Below, piece after piece: positions 27,742-36,123 of a stretch of 64,000 bases of DNA. Position 1 is the first letter of the stretch; the number at the start of each line of letters is the position of its first letter. The notes under the pieces are model-generated. The model made no database searches. It saw only the letters and a list, made by a program, of their open reading frames with translations, and had not been told where the DNA came from. The DNA lies in contig NZ_CP089978.1 of the NCBI RefSeq assembly GCF_030674635.1, positions 186,001-250,000 on the forward strand. The letters run 5' to 3'. Both the position numbers and the translations under genes were made by a program. This DNA is from Moraxella sp. ZY210820 (GTDB lineage Bacteria > Pseudomonadota > Gammaproteobacteria > Pseudomonadales > Moraxellaceae).

Positions 27742-27848
27742 ATTTAACCTATGATAGAAAAATAGAAAGCGTAATATAATACTATAAAATCGCCATTTGC
27801 TGTTTTTAATTTCGTTAATAATATTGTTAAACTCAATTTAAACGATAG

Positions 27849-27875
27849 TAAAAAGGCAGATCAGATATCTGCCTT
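27849..27875 (-). terminator. Terminator of the PiT transporter gene
   Basis: On the minus strand AAGGCAGAT pairs with ATCTGCCTT and is followed by TTTTTACT, 8 nt beyond the stop codon. Confidence 0.75.
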
Positions 27876-27882
27876 AGTATGA

Positions 27883-29508
27883 TTAAAACACTTTCAGTAA
27901 TAACCAATATAATCCACCTGATAAACAAATGGTAACTGGTAAAGTGAGTACCCAAGCTGATAAGATACTTTTAATAGTATTGGCATTTAAACCTGATTGA
28001 TTGGCTACCATTGTACCAGCAACTGCACTATTTAAAACGTGTGTAGTTGATACAGGCATACCAAAACCATCAGCTGCAGCAATGGTACTCATCGCCACTA
28101 ATTCTGCTGACATTCCTTGACCATAAGTCATATGGTTTTTACCAATTTTTTCACCAACGGTAATTACGATGCGTTTCCAACCAACCATTGTACCTAGACC
28201 AAGTGCTAGGGCAACGGCTACTTTGACCCAAGTTGGAATGTATTGTAAAAAGCTATCTAAATTAGAGCGATAGGCTTGTACTGTTTGTTTTTGCGTATCG
28301 TCCATTGTTGGTAAGGCTTTGGCTTTATCTAAACGTTTAAATACGGTATGACTTAAATACATATCATTACGCACTTCAGCCACTTTATATTCAGGGATAC
28401 TTTTAATATCGCCATGAGTTTTTAATTCTTGCCCTAAATCTTGCGTAAGACTGGCTAAGGCAGGTAAAACTTCAGGGGTATGTTGTTTGGTTTGTACATA
28501 AGTGGTTAAAATTTGACGTGCTTTGGTTTCATCTAATTGTGTATTTGGACTAATAATTTGAGCGGTTTGAGCTGATAATTGTTGGAATGATTGTAAATGT
28601 TGAGCATCTAAATTTTTATTTAATGAATAGGCTAAAGGCACTAAACCAATTAAAATTAACATGATTAAGCCCATACCTTTTTGCCCATCATTTGAGCCAT
28701 GAGCAAAACTTACGCCTGTACAAGTAAAAATCAAAATGGCACGGATAATAGGTGGTGGTGGTTGATTACCCTTAGGTGGTTGAAATAATTCAAAATGTTT
28801 ATGGAATACTTTTTTAACTAAAAAGAATAAAATCCCTGCAAATAAGAAACCAATTAACGGTGAAAATAATAGGGCTTTACCAACTTTTATTACTTGTTCC
28901 GTATCGACACCGCTTGCACCTGTGCTTGAGTGTAAGATATAGTTCATAATGCCCACACCTAAAATTGAACCAATTAATGTATGTGAGCTCGATGCTGGAA
29001 TACCAAAAAACCACGTCCCTAAATTCCAGATGATAGCAGCAAGTAACATGGCAAATACCATCGCAAACCCTGCACCGCTACTCACATTCATAATTAATTC
29101 AACAGGCAATAGGGCGATAATACCATAGGCAACTGCACCGCTTGCAACCATCACTCCAAGAAAATTACAAAAACCCGCCCAAATGACTGCAACAGGTGCA
29201 GGCAGAGCATTGGTATAAATCACTGTTGCAACAGCATTTGCTGTATCGTGGAAACCATTTACAAATTCAAAACCTAAGGCTAAAAATAAAGCCATTGCCA
29301 ATAACGCTAAAACACCAAAACTTAAAGCTGGAACATGAGCTAAATCTGCATTAAGTTGTATGGCTATATAAAATAAAGTCCCGATAATTAGCGTAAAAAA
29401 GGCTGGTTTAAAAAATTTAGGATTTTTCACATGCACATTGGTTGCTTGATGTTCATGATGAGTTTCTGTGTTTTGATGAGGGTATGATGAATTGGGTTGC
29501 ATATTCAT
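27883..29508 (-). CDS. PiT family inorganic phosphate transporter
   Basis: This 541-residue inner-membrane protein is a PHO4/PiT-type symporter that imports phosphate (often as a metal-phosphate complex). Each half carries the signature: GFEFVNGFHDTANAVATVIYT (about 78-98) and GFGMPVSTTHVLNSAVAGTMVA (about 481-502); ASSSHTLIGSILG and FAHGSNDGQKGMGLIML are also typical. A hydrophilic loop of about 130 residues (about 295-425) makes it longer than E. coli PitA. An upstream Pho box points to induction by PhoB at low phosphate. Confidence 0.93.
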   Translation of the reverse strand: MNMQPNSSYPHQNTETHHEHQATNVHVKNPKFFKPAFFTLIIGTLFYIAIQLNADLAHVPALSFGVLALLAMALFLALGFEFVNGFHDTANAVATVIYTNALPAPVAVIWAGFCNFLGVMVASGAVAYGIIALLPVELIMNVSSGAGFAMVFAMLLAAIIWNLGTWFFGIPASSSHTLIGSILGVGIMNYILHSSTGASGVDTEQVIKVGKALLFSPLIGFLFAGILFFLVKKVFHKHFELFQPPKGNQPPPPIIRAILIFTCTGVSFAHGSNDGQKGMGLIMLILIGLVPLAYSLNKNLDAQHLQSFQQLSAQTAQIISPNTQLDETKARQILTTYVQTKQHTPEVLPALASLTQDLGQELKTHGDIKSIPEYKVAEVRNDMYLSHTVFKRLDKAKALPTMDDTQKQTVQAYRSNLDSFLQYIPTWVKVAVALALGLGTMVGWKRIVITVGEKIGKNHMTYGQGMSAELVAMSTIAAADGFGMPVSTTHVLNSAVAGTMVANQSGLNANTIKSILSAWVLTLPVTICLSGGLYWLLLKVF

Positions 29509-29541
29509 ATAATAATTTAAAAAGTATAACTAAATCTTAAT

Positions 29542-29575
29542 ATTATAAAATAGTAATATGACAATTTAATGACAA
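29542..29575 (-). promoter_or_regulatory. Pho box and -10 element of the PiT transporter promoter
   Basis: On the minus strand TGTCAT-TAAAT-TGTCAT forms a direct repeat with an 11-bp period (29574-29569 and 29563-29558), matching the PhoB-binding half-site pattern. A perfect TATAAT -10 (29547-29542) follows 10 nt later, the spacing found at PhoB-activated promoters that lack a -35. It sits 34 nt upstream of the start codon. Confidence 0.75.
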
Positions 29576-29713
29576 AAAATAAGATATGATTGATATAAAT
29601 GATGCTCACATTTCATGTATGCAAATGATAAGATATTGATACAATCAACTGTTTGAATAATGAATAAAAATTGATTATGATAAATTTAATGTTAAGTTCT
29701 ATAGAGAAATGTA

Positions 29714-30103
29714 ATGAAAAAATCGTTAATTTTGGCACTACTTGCTAGTAGTGCATTAACGGCATGTACAACGGGTACAGTGAGCAGTACAGATATTGCC
29801 AATGGTATGAATACTGTAACTAATGTGGGTGTAGGTGTATTTAAATATGCAGCTGACCAAAAATGTCGTAGTGAAATTCAAAACCATCAAGCATGGAAAT
29901 TAGCCTCTGTGGCGATGAATTCAGAGCAACAATCTACAGTTTTAACAAATGTATGTGGTTGTGTGAGTGAGAAAGCACCGCAAAGTGTAACTGCAGTTGA
30001 ATTAGGTCAGGCTGCTGTAGATAGCAATGCACGTACTAAAATTGTAGCGAATGCTGTTGCTAAAACTTTAAATGCTTGCTATAACGATTTTATGAAAAAA
30101 TAA
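29714..30103 (+). CDS. Small putative lipoprotein
   Basis: Not recognised as a named family. The 129-residue product has a lipoprotein signal MKKSLILALLASSALTAC with lipidated Cys18, followed by a Thr/Ser linker and a small domain with four more cysteines (QKCRSE, VCGC, ACYN) that could form two disulphides. It has its own leader, transcribed divergently from the phosphate transporter. Role unknown. Confidence 0.75.
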   Translation: MKKSLILALLASSALTACTTGTVSSTDIANGMNTVTNVGVGVFKYAADQKCRSEIQNHQAWKLASVAMNSEQQSTVLTNVCGCVSEKAPQSVTAVELGQAAVDSNARTKIVANAVAKTLNACYNDFMKK

Positions 30104-30225
30104 TCACGTGTGTTTATTTCGCTAAGAAATGTAAAAAATGTGATAAATATCGCATAAACTATATTCAAGCATGATATTTCTTGATAAAATAAGTAAATTT
30201 CCTCTAAATAACTGGTTAAAAGTTT

Positions 30226-30642
30226 ATGAAAAAATTATCTCTTTGGGCTTTGATGGGTTTAGCTCTTGCTTCAACAACTGCTATGGCACATATTGAAGAT
30301 AGTAAGCCATCAGCGATGAATGCACCTGTGATGCAAAAAGTTGTATCTAAACAATTTACTTGTAACAATGGTGAAACAGTTGAAGTTCGTTTTATCGATT
30401 TACAAACCATCGAATTAACGACAATGAATGGTCAAAGTATCTTAACACGTGAATATGACGATACACCAAAAACAGTTTATCCATTCTATCGTCCAAAAGA
30501 GCATACGCATATGGATACTTATTCAGATGATAATAGTATCTTTACGCATAATGCAACACGTGCAGAATATACCTATACTGATACAGAAGAACAACGTTTT
30601 AAAACAAGTTGTGCAGTACCAAGTGTTGCACAAGCACAATAA
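30226..30642 (+). CDS. Small periplasmic protein of unknown function
   Basis: The 138-residue product has a clear Sec signal (MKKLSLWALMGLALASTTAMA, predicted cut before HIED). The mature part has two cysteines (TCNNG and KTSCAV), likely one disulphide, and a strand-rich FTCNNGETVEVRFIDLQTIELTT segment reminiscent of MliC-like lysozyme-inhibitor folds; that resemblance is weak and I do not assign it. A strong terminator follows. Confidence 0.7.
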   Translation: MKKLSLWALMGLALASTTAMAHIEDSKPSAMNAPVMQKVVSKQFTCNNGETVEVRFIDLQTIELTTMNGQSILTREYDDTPKTVYPFYRPKEHTHMDTYSDDNSIFTHNATRAEYTYTDTEEQRFKTSCAVPSVAQAQ

Positions 30643-30660
30643 TGATTTAGTACAAATCAC

Positions 30661-30697
30661 AAAAAATCCTATAAGATGTTCTTATAGGATTTTTTAT
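30661..30697 (+). terminator. Rho-independent terminator
   Basis: A perfect AAAAATCCTATAAGA / TCTTATAGGATTTTT hairpin with a 3-nt loop ends the gene at 30226-30642. Confidence 0.85.
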
Positions 30698-30735
30698 TGA
30701 TTTTTCAAAAGGATAGTGAATATTTTTTATTCACT

Positions 30736-30783
30736 ATCCTAACTCAACCTAAAAATTGATATAGATTTGTAGGGGCAAATCAT
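30736..30783. repeat. Partial MITE-like element (left end only)
   Basis: TCCTAACTCAACCTAAAAATTG onward repeats the left end of the full element that begins next to it. About 37 nt match 30794-30830 with two or three changes, then the full copy begins, so this looks like an element cut by insertion or by tandem duplication. Confidence 0.6.
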
Positions 30784-30934
30784 ATACTAATTTAACCTAA
30801 AAATTGGTACAGATTTGTAGGGGCAAATCACATTTGCCCAATAAATATGATATTTATTCATACAGGGCGAATATGATTCGCCCCTACGATACAATAGTGA
30901 ATTTTGTACCAATTCTTAGGTTATTTGGCTATAT
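30782..30934. mobile_element. MITE-like palindromic element, full copy A
   Basis: The ~153-bp element has imperfect terminal inverted repeats: ATATACTAATTTAACCTAAA at the left matches the reverse complement of the right end, and AATTGGTAC pairs with GTACCAATT. Internal hairpins GGGGCAAAT/ATTTGCCC and GGGCGAAT/ATTCGCCCC are present. It encodes nothing. An inverted-orientation relative lies at 37803-37947. With the partial copy and the terminator it accounts for the gap 30643-30944. Confidence 0.7.
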
Positions 30935-30944
30935 CAACTGAAAA

Positions 30945-31373
30945 TTAACGTACCAAATCGCCTTTTAAAGTTACAGAAGCAATCGCTGTACCTTTGTAGC
31001 ATTGATATTTTGAAGTACTGCGGTATTCAATTTTCTTAAAATATCCTACGATATTATTGACTGCAGTAGCACCTTGTGCTTTTGCAGTAGCATCTAAGTG
31101 AATGAGTGCTGAATGTAAAGCGTGTTCACATGATTTTTCTACTGATTTAGCAAAACCATTGGTTTTTTTGTTTGAAATCACATCTTTTTTAATTACTTGA
31201 CCGCCAGAGCGTGTACCTGCTAGATTAAATTTGACTTTACCGTCAATTAAACCCTGTGAAATAGCATTTTGTACAGCTTGGTTAAAATCAAGATAGTGTG
31301 CTTCATCTTTAGCGTGAGCGATAGTCGTCAAGCCAACTGCTAAAGTTGTCATTAACATTAATTTTTTAAGCAT
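30945..31373 (-). CDS. Small exported protein of unknown function
   Basis: The 142-residue product has a Sec signal (MLKKLMLMTTLAVGLTTIAHA). The mature part contains AKAQGATAVNNIVGYFKKIEYRSTSKYQCYKGTAIASVTLKG, resembling the periplasmic proteins often mis-named excinuclease subunits in Moraxellaceae genomes; there is no nuclease or ATPase motif, so that name should not be copied. Two cysteines (SCEHAL and QCYKG) may pair. The stop abuts the MITE-like element. Confidence 0.7.
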   Translation of the reverse strand: MLKKLMLMTTLAVGLTTIAHAKDEAHYLDFNQAVQNAISQGLIDGKVKFNLAGTRSGGQVIKKDVISNKKTNGFAKSVEKSCEHALHSALIHLDATAKAQGATAVNNIVGYFKKIEYRSTSKYQCYKGTAIASVTLKGDLVR

Positions 31374-31481
31374 ATTTTTTCTCCAAAAATTGCATTACAT
31401 GGTGTATTATCTATGATGATATTGAGATAATATCATCATAGTGTACAGCGATTATTGATGATGAGTATAAGATTTATTCTA

Positions 31482-32711
31482 TCACAAATCAACTTTTTTA
31501 AAAATCAAGGATGTATTAATGCCACCGAAAGCGAAATTATTACTCATAATCATGTTTGCGTTATCAATATGTCGAGTTTGATGTTGGATATAATCTAAAT
31601 CGCCACAACGTTCATCAATCTGTTGTAAATTGAGCGTTGGAATAAATTGATTACGGCGTAACATTTCAATACTGAGCCATGCTTCAATCGCACCGCACGC
31701 CCCTAGTGTATGTCCAAAATAACTTTTTAATGAACTGATTGGTTTTTTACCTAAAATACGTGCTGTAGCTTGGGTTTCTGCAATATCGCCTTGTTCGGTC
31801 GCCGTGCCATGTGCATTGATATAATCAATATCATCTGCACTAAGTTGGGCATCTTGTAAAGCGAGTTGCATACATTGTCCCATTTGTTCGCTGGCTGGTC
31901 GTGTAACGTGTTCACCATCAGTATTTGAGCCATAACCGATAATTTCAGCATAAATGGTTGCACCACGTGTTTTGGCATGCTCATATTCTTCTAAAATCAG
32001 GCAGGCACTACCTTCACCAATGACTAAGCCATCACGTTGTGCATCGAATGGTTGTGGTGTAGTTTGTGGTTGGTCATTTTTACAGCTAGTGGCAAAAAGT
32101 ACATCAAATACTGCCGCACTACCTGCACTAAACTCTTCAGCTCCACCTGCGAGCATAATGGTTTGTTTACCATATTTAATGGCTTCAAAAGCTTGACCAA
32201 TTGCCATTGAGCCAGAAGTACAAGCACTTGATGTTGGTAATGTTAAACCTTTTAAACCAAAATGCACGGTTATATTGACCGCACTGGTATGCGACATCAT
32301 ACGGATATAAGTGGTTGCATTAATTTTTTTGCCATTATTGTGTAGTAAAAATTCACCCATATCGGTAATTGCATCAACGCTTCCTGCCGATGAACCAAAA
32401 GCCACGCCAACTTGTCCTGATGTTAAAATTGGATGCTGGTTTAGTCCCGCATCTTTTAAGGCATTTTCAGCAGTAATAACGGACATGAGTGCAACACGCC
32501 CCATACCACGAATGGTTTTACGTGTGAAATGTTCTGGAATAGTAAAATGCTCTACAGGTGCCCCCAAACGAGTATTTAAACCGTCACGGTTTTCCCATTC
32601 AGCGATATATTTTACACCACTACGCTGTTCGGCAAAGGCGGTAAAAATATCATCAGCATTTTCACCTAGTGATGTAATGCCTGCCATACCTGTAATGACG
32701 ACACGTTTCAT
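31482..32711 (-). CDS. apeR: APE beta-ketoacyl-ACP synthase (ApeR-like)
   Basis: A 409-residue FabF-type ketosynthase with the full Cys-His-His triad: TSSACTSGSMAIGQAFEAI (Cys about 164), NAHGTATEQGDIAETQA and SYFGHTLGACGAIEAW. In aryl polyene systems ApeR is a second ketosynthase thought to act on the growing or starter chain, separate from the ApeO/ApeC pair. It is the last gene of the cluster and overlaps the ketoreductase gene by 4 nt. Assignment to ApeR rests on position beside ApeQ and intact active site. Confidence 0.85.
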   Translation of the reverse strand: MKRVVITGMAGITSLGENADDIFTAFAEQRSGVKYIAEWENRDGLNTRLGAPVEHFTIPEHFTRKTIRGMGRVALMSVITAENALKDAGLNQHPILTSGQVGVAFGSSAGSVDAITDMGEFLLHNNGKKINATTYIRMMSHTSAVNITVHFGLKGLTLPTSSACTSGSMAIGQAFEAIKYGKQTIMLAGGAEEFSAGSAAVFDVLFATSCKNDQPQTTPQPFDAQRDGLVIGEGSACLILEEYEHAKTRGATIYAEIIGYGSNTDGEHVTRPASEQMGQCMQLALQDAQLSADDIDYINAHGTATEQGDIAETQATARILGKKPISSLKSYFGHTLGACGAIEAWLSIEMLRRNQFIPTLNLQQIDERCGDLDYIQHQTRHIDNANMIMSNNFAFGGINTSLIFKKVDL

Positions 32712-33436
32712 AGCATTCCTCCATTGATTGAAATGACTTGTCGGGTAATATAACTTGCTTCATCAGAACATAAAAATTTAACTAAATTTGCCACTTCATC
32801 GGCTTGTCCCATACGTCCCATTGGAATTAGGGGGAGTGCATGGTCTTTAATTTCATCGGTAATCATGTCTGTTTCAATTAACCCTGGTGCGACACAATTT
32901 ACGGTGATTTTACGTTTAGCAAGTTCAATCGCTAAGGCTTTGGTTGCTCCAATTAAACCTGCTTTGGCAGCACTATAATTCACTTGCCCACGATTACCCA
33001 TAATGCCTGATACAGAGGCGATAGTAACAATACGTCCGCCTTGTTTTAGGCGTATCATTGGCATGATGAGTGGTTTGAGTACATTATAAAAACCGTTCAG
33101 GCTAGTATCGATGACATTGTCCCAATCATCATCAGAAAGAGCAGGGAATGCCCCATCTCGTGTCAATCCTGCATTTAAGACCACGCCATAAAAAGCACCA
33201 TATTGTTCAATATCTTGATTTAAAATATGTTCAATCGTTGCACGGTCATTGACATCAAATTGTAGAGCATGACTTTCTCGTCCCATTGCTTGAATTTCGG
33301 CAACCACTTGCTGTGCCTCATGCATACGACTGCGTGTGTGAATGGTAACATCAAATCCCGCTTGGGCTAAACTTAGGGCGATAGCCTTGCCAATACCACG
33401 ATTGGAGCCTGTTACTAAAATACGTCTGTTCATCAT
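32708..33436 (-). CDS. apeQ: APE 3-ketoacyl-ACP reductase (ApeQ-like)
   Basis: A 242-residue FabG-type short-chain dehydrogenase that reduces the beta-keto group after each elongation using NADPH. Motifs: VTGSNRGIGKAIALSLA (nucleotide binding), NAGLTRDG, catalytic Ser in ASVSGIMG, and YSAAKAG with Tyr/Lys. The tail EASYITRQVISINGGML is typical. It starts 13 nt after the dehydratase gene and overlaps the next ketosynthase by 4 nt. Confidence 0.9.
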   Translation of the reverse strand: MMNRRILVTGSNRGIGKAIALSLAQAGFDVTIHTRSRMHEAQQVVAEIQAMGRESHALQFDVNDRATIEHILNQDIEQYGAFYGVVLNAGLTRDGAFPALSDDDWDNVIDTSLNGFYNVLKPLIMPMIRLKQGGRIVTIASVSGIMGNRGQVNYSAAKAGLIGATKALAIELAKRKITVNCVAPGLIETDMITDEIKDHALPLIPMGRMGQADEVANLVKFLCSDEASYITRQVISINGGML

Positions 33437-33449
33437 CTATACTCATCTA

Positions 33450-33926
33450 TTATTTATTTAAAAACTCTGTTGCATCTTGTGGTTCATAGACGCTTAATAC
33501 CGCTTGAATAGGCGGTAAAACTTGCTGTGATGATGAATGAATGACATCAATGTGGCAATTGAATACGCCTAAATTATCGTGAATATATTGTTTTTCCGCA
33601 GTAATCTGTAAGCGACTTGCTAGTGGAAAATGGTCAAATGGTAATAATAATTTGCGTGTACCTAATAAAAAACCAAGTTTAGGTGCTTGTCCTGCAAGAC
33701 TACCTTGTTTACCTGCATATAAGCTGATAGTTTGAGCCATAATTTCAATACTCACCCATGTAGGTAAGCCTTGTGATTCACAAAACATGAGTTCTGGGCG
33801 AATTTCAAGCTGTGAAATCACACGGTTTTCATCAATAGATAATAATTCATCAATTAATAATATTGGTGAGCGATGTAAAATATAAGGTAATACCGATTCT
33901 GTTGTATTTTGATATGCTGTATTCAT
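33450..33926 (-). CDS. apeP: APE 3-hydroxyacyl-ACP dehydratase (ApeP-like)
   Basis: A 158-residue single hot-dog protein (LPYILHRSPILLIDELLSIDENRVISQLEIRPELMFCESQGLPTWVSIEIMAQTISLYAG). The HRSP and E-x-x-AQ positions match the catalytic His and Asp/Glu region of FabZ-like APE dehydratases. In Xenorhabdus, ApeP pairs with ApeI to form the active dehydratase; the ApeI-like partner here appears to be the C-terminal domain of the ligase at 44583-46304. Coupled to KS upstream and KR downstream. Confidence 0.85.
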   Translation of the reverse strand: MNTAYQNTTESVLPYILHRSPILLIDELLSIDENRVISQLEIRPELMFCESQGLPTWVSIEIMAQTISLYAGKQGSLAGQAPKLGFLLGTRKLLLPFDHFPLASRLQITAEKQYIHDNLGVFNCHIDVIHSSSQQVLPPIQAVLSVYEPQDATEFLNK

Positions 33927-33937
33927 AGAATAACTAC

Positions 33938-35110
33938 TTAATAACCACGAGTGAATATTAAACTGACATTACTTCCACCAAAAGCAAAAGAATTACTTAA
34001 AATATAATCGACTTTTTTAATATTTGATGTAGGTGTTACATAATTTAAATCGCTTAACTCATCATCAATTTGACCATATTGATGATGGGGTAACCACAGT
34101 TGTTTATCTTGCAGAATTTGTTGGCAAATATATGCTTCGATTGCCCCTGCTGCACCTAAGCAATGTCCAGTTTTATGTTTGCTACTGCTGACGAAAGTTT
34201 GTGTTGCTCCAAGTTGTCGAATGGCTTTTGTTTCCATTGCATCATTTTGTGGGGTAGCGGTGCCGTGTAAGTTGATATAATCAATATCATCAATAGTTAA
34301 ATTAGCTTGTTGTAAAGCACGTTGCATTGCTGTATAAGCTCCTAAACCTTCTGGGTGTGGTGCGGAAATATGCCATGCGTCCATCGCATCACCACTACTG
34401 ATGAGCATAGTAGGTGCTTTATCTTTGCTTAAAACAAATAGAGCGGCTGCTTCGCCAATATTGATACCATCACGTCCTATACCAAACGGCTGGCAAATAT
34501 GACTGGATAAACTATCTAAACAATCAAAACCGTTTAAGGTCAAAGGACATAAAGTATCTACACCACCAACTAAAACCACATCAGCTAAATCTGCATGAAG
34601 TAAACGTTGTCCTGTTGCCAATGCTTTGCCACTTGAAGAGCAGGCAGTCGAAATACTATAGCAAATGCCAGTCCAACCCAAATAGCGTTGTACTCCGATG
34701 GTTAAGGCATGCATAGCTTGTTTATCATAGTCTAATTTTTCTATGCGACCTGTTTGTTTTTGTTGTTTGAGGTGCTGTTGATTATCGCTAATACCAGAAG
34801 TTGAAGTCCCGAGTACAATAGCTAAACGTGAGGATGGAATACTAGCCGTTTGTTGTTTTAATGTTGTTAAAATGGGTTGTAATGCCAATAAGGCAAAACG
34901 TAAATTGCGGGAATTTAACACTTGTAATTCATCAGCTAAAGCCAATTCTGTACTATCAGGATAAGCTCCAACCCAAATAGGACGGTTGAGTAAATGCTCA
35001 TTGATTGATAATGGATTAAAATCGCTAGTGAGAATCTGTTTTAAATCAATATTGGGCTGATTTAAAGCAGATAATGCGGAACTAAGCTGAATACCTACGG
35101 CTGACATCAT
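33938..35110 (-). CDS. apeO: APE beta-ketoacyl-ACP synthase (ApeO-like)
   Basis: A 390-residue ketosynthase with active-site Cys in STACSSSGKALATGQ (about 161), His in NLHGTATPQNDAMETKA and His in KHKTGHCLGAAGAIEAY. ApeO is the elongating ketosynthase that works with the Cys-less chain-length factor ApeC, here encoded at the far upstream end of the cluster (48315-48992). It lies 6 nt after the DUF3261 lipoprotein gene. Distinguishing ApeO from ApeR is by position next to ApeP. Confidence 0.85.
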   Translation of the reverse strand: MMSAVGIQLSSALSALNQPNIDLKQILTSDFNPLSINEHLLNRPIWVGAYPDSTELALADELQVLNSRNLRFALLALQPILTTLKQQTASIPSSRLAIVLGTSTSGISDNQQHLKQQKQTGRIEKLDYDKQAMHALTIGVQRYLGWTGICYSISTACSSSGKALATGQRLLHADLADVVLVGGVDTLCPLTLNGFDCLDSLSSHICQPFGIGRDGINIGEAAALFVLSKDKAPTMLISSGDAMDAWHISAPHPEGLGAYTAMQRALQQANLTIDDIDYINLHGTATPQNDAMETKAIRQLGATQTFVSSSKHKTGHCLGAAGAIEAYICQQILQDKQLWLPHHQYGQIDDELSDLNYVTPTSNIKKVDYILSNSFAFGGSNVSLIFTRGY

Positions 35111-35116
35111 TTTATC

Positions 35117-35680
35117 CTATTCATGATCAAGTAAAAATTGTTCTTGGGTTGTACTCAAAATCAGGCGATAGGGTATCACATGATTATCAATCAGTGTTTT
35201 TTGTGTTTCACGCTGAACGGAGAGTCTAGTTTGTTGTTGATCGTTGAGAATTTGTCGTGAATTTTCTTGTTCAATCAGTTGATAGTTTAATGATGTTAAA
35301 GCAGATTGTAATTGTGAACTCGGTAATGTTGCCCACCAAATATCACGCATCAAAAAATCCAAAGGTAGATTTTTTAAAGCAGAATAACGTTGTAACACAT
35401 TGATTTTTTTGCCATCATAATGAAGTTCAAATAAAACTTGTCCTGAAAAAGTCATTGCAATCACATGAAGTTGTTGTGCTTGTTGCTGTTGATACAACAA
35501 AAAACTGAACGATTGTTCACGCCAAATCATTTCTACTTGTTGTTGTGTGCTTGTTGCTTGTGTAATTTGTGATATGCTCAGTTGTAACTCAGGTAAACCT
35601 TTAGCAGTAGGGAGCAAACTTTGGCATCCACTCAGTCCAGTTAGTATGATGATGATAATATATAATTTAAAATTTATCAT
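35117..35680 (-). CDS. DUF3261 family lipoprotein of the APE cluster (ApeN-like)
   Basis: The 187-residue product has a lipoprotein signal IIIIILTGLSGCQSLLP (Cys about 19) and the DUF3261 body (QQVEMIWREQSFSFLLYQQQQAQQLHVIAMTFSGQVLFELHYDG...DIWWATLP). Members of this family occur almost only in APE and related clusters and are presumed to act in export or outer-membrane attachment of the aryl polyene lipid, with LolA-like and MMPL proteins. First gene of the distal block after the insertion that splits the operon. Confidence 0.85.
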   Translation of the reverse strand: MINFKLYIIIIILTGLSGCQSLLPTAKGLPELQLSISQITQATSTQQQVEMIWREQSFSFLLYQQQQAQQLHVIAMTFSGQVLFELHYDGKKINVLQRYSALKNLPLDFLMRDIWWATLPSSQLQSALTSLNYQLIEQENSRQILNDQQQTRLSVQRETQKTLIDNHVIPYRLILSTTQEQFLLDHE

Positions 35681-35870
35681 AGGGTTATATCCAATTTTAT
35701 ACTTGATAAGATAAAGGGAAATATCTGTTTTTTAAAGCATATAATTATCATTTTTCATGAATATTACTAGATTCAAATGGAACAAATTGAAAAGAAATTC
35801 TATCTTAAAAATTCATTCTAAACAAGAGATAAACGCTATGTTTTACTTGATTGGGGCAGTGTTTGTAATT

Positions 35871-35908
35871 AAAAAAAATCTTCCTATTGAAATTAGGAAG
35901 ATTTTTTA
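35871..35908. terminator. Bidirectional terminator inside the APE cluster
   Basis: AATCTTCCTA (35877-35886) pairs with TAGGAAGATT (35894-35903), flanked by A7-8 on the left and T6 on the right, so it can stop RNA polymerase from either side. It separates the acyl-CoA ligase gene from the distal APE genes. The rest of the gap 35681-36123 shows no convincing gene. Confidence 0.8.
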
Positions 35909-36123
35909 GAATAGGAAATAATAAGTGTTGATATTTTTAGTCTTGCTTAAATCAACAGTAAAGGTCATAATCAAAGTTACTTTAACAATAACACCAATAA
36001 AATTGAAGTACCTAATATAGAAATATCAACAACATACTTTCTCAAATTTAGCATTGGCAATGAGCTGTAAAATGTTAATCATTTTTATAGCTAGCAAACT
36101 TCTTGCGTATGTCTATTTAGACA

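Noticed and set aside
30945..31373. Excinuclease subunit annotation
   Set aside because: The protein is secreted, 142 residues long and has no UvrA/UvrC motif; the name in databases for such proteins is likely propagated error.
35839..35910. 23-codon frame MFYLIGAVFVIKK... in the APE gap
   Set aside because: It ends inside the terminator hairpin, has no convincing ribosome site and resembles no family I know.
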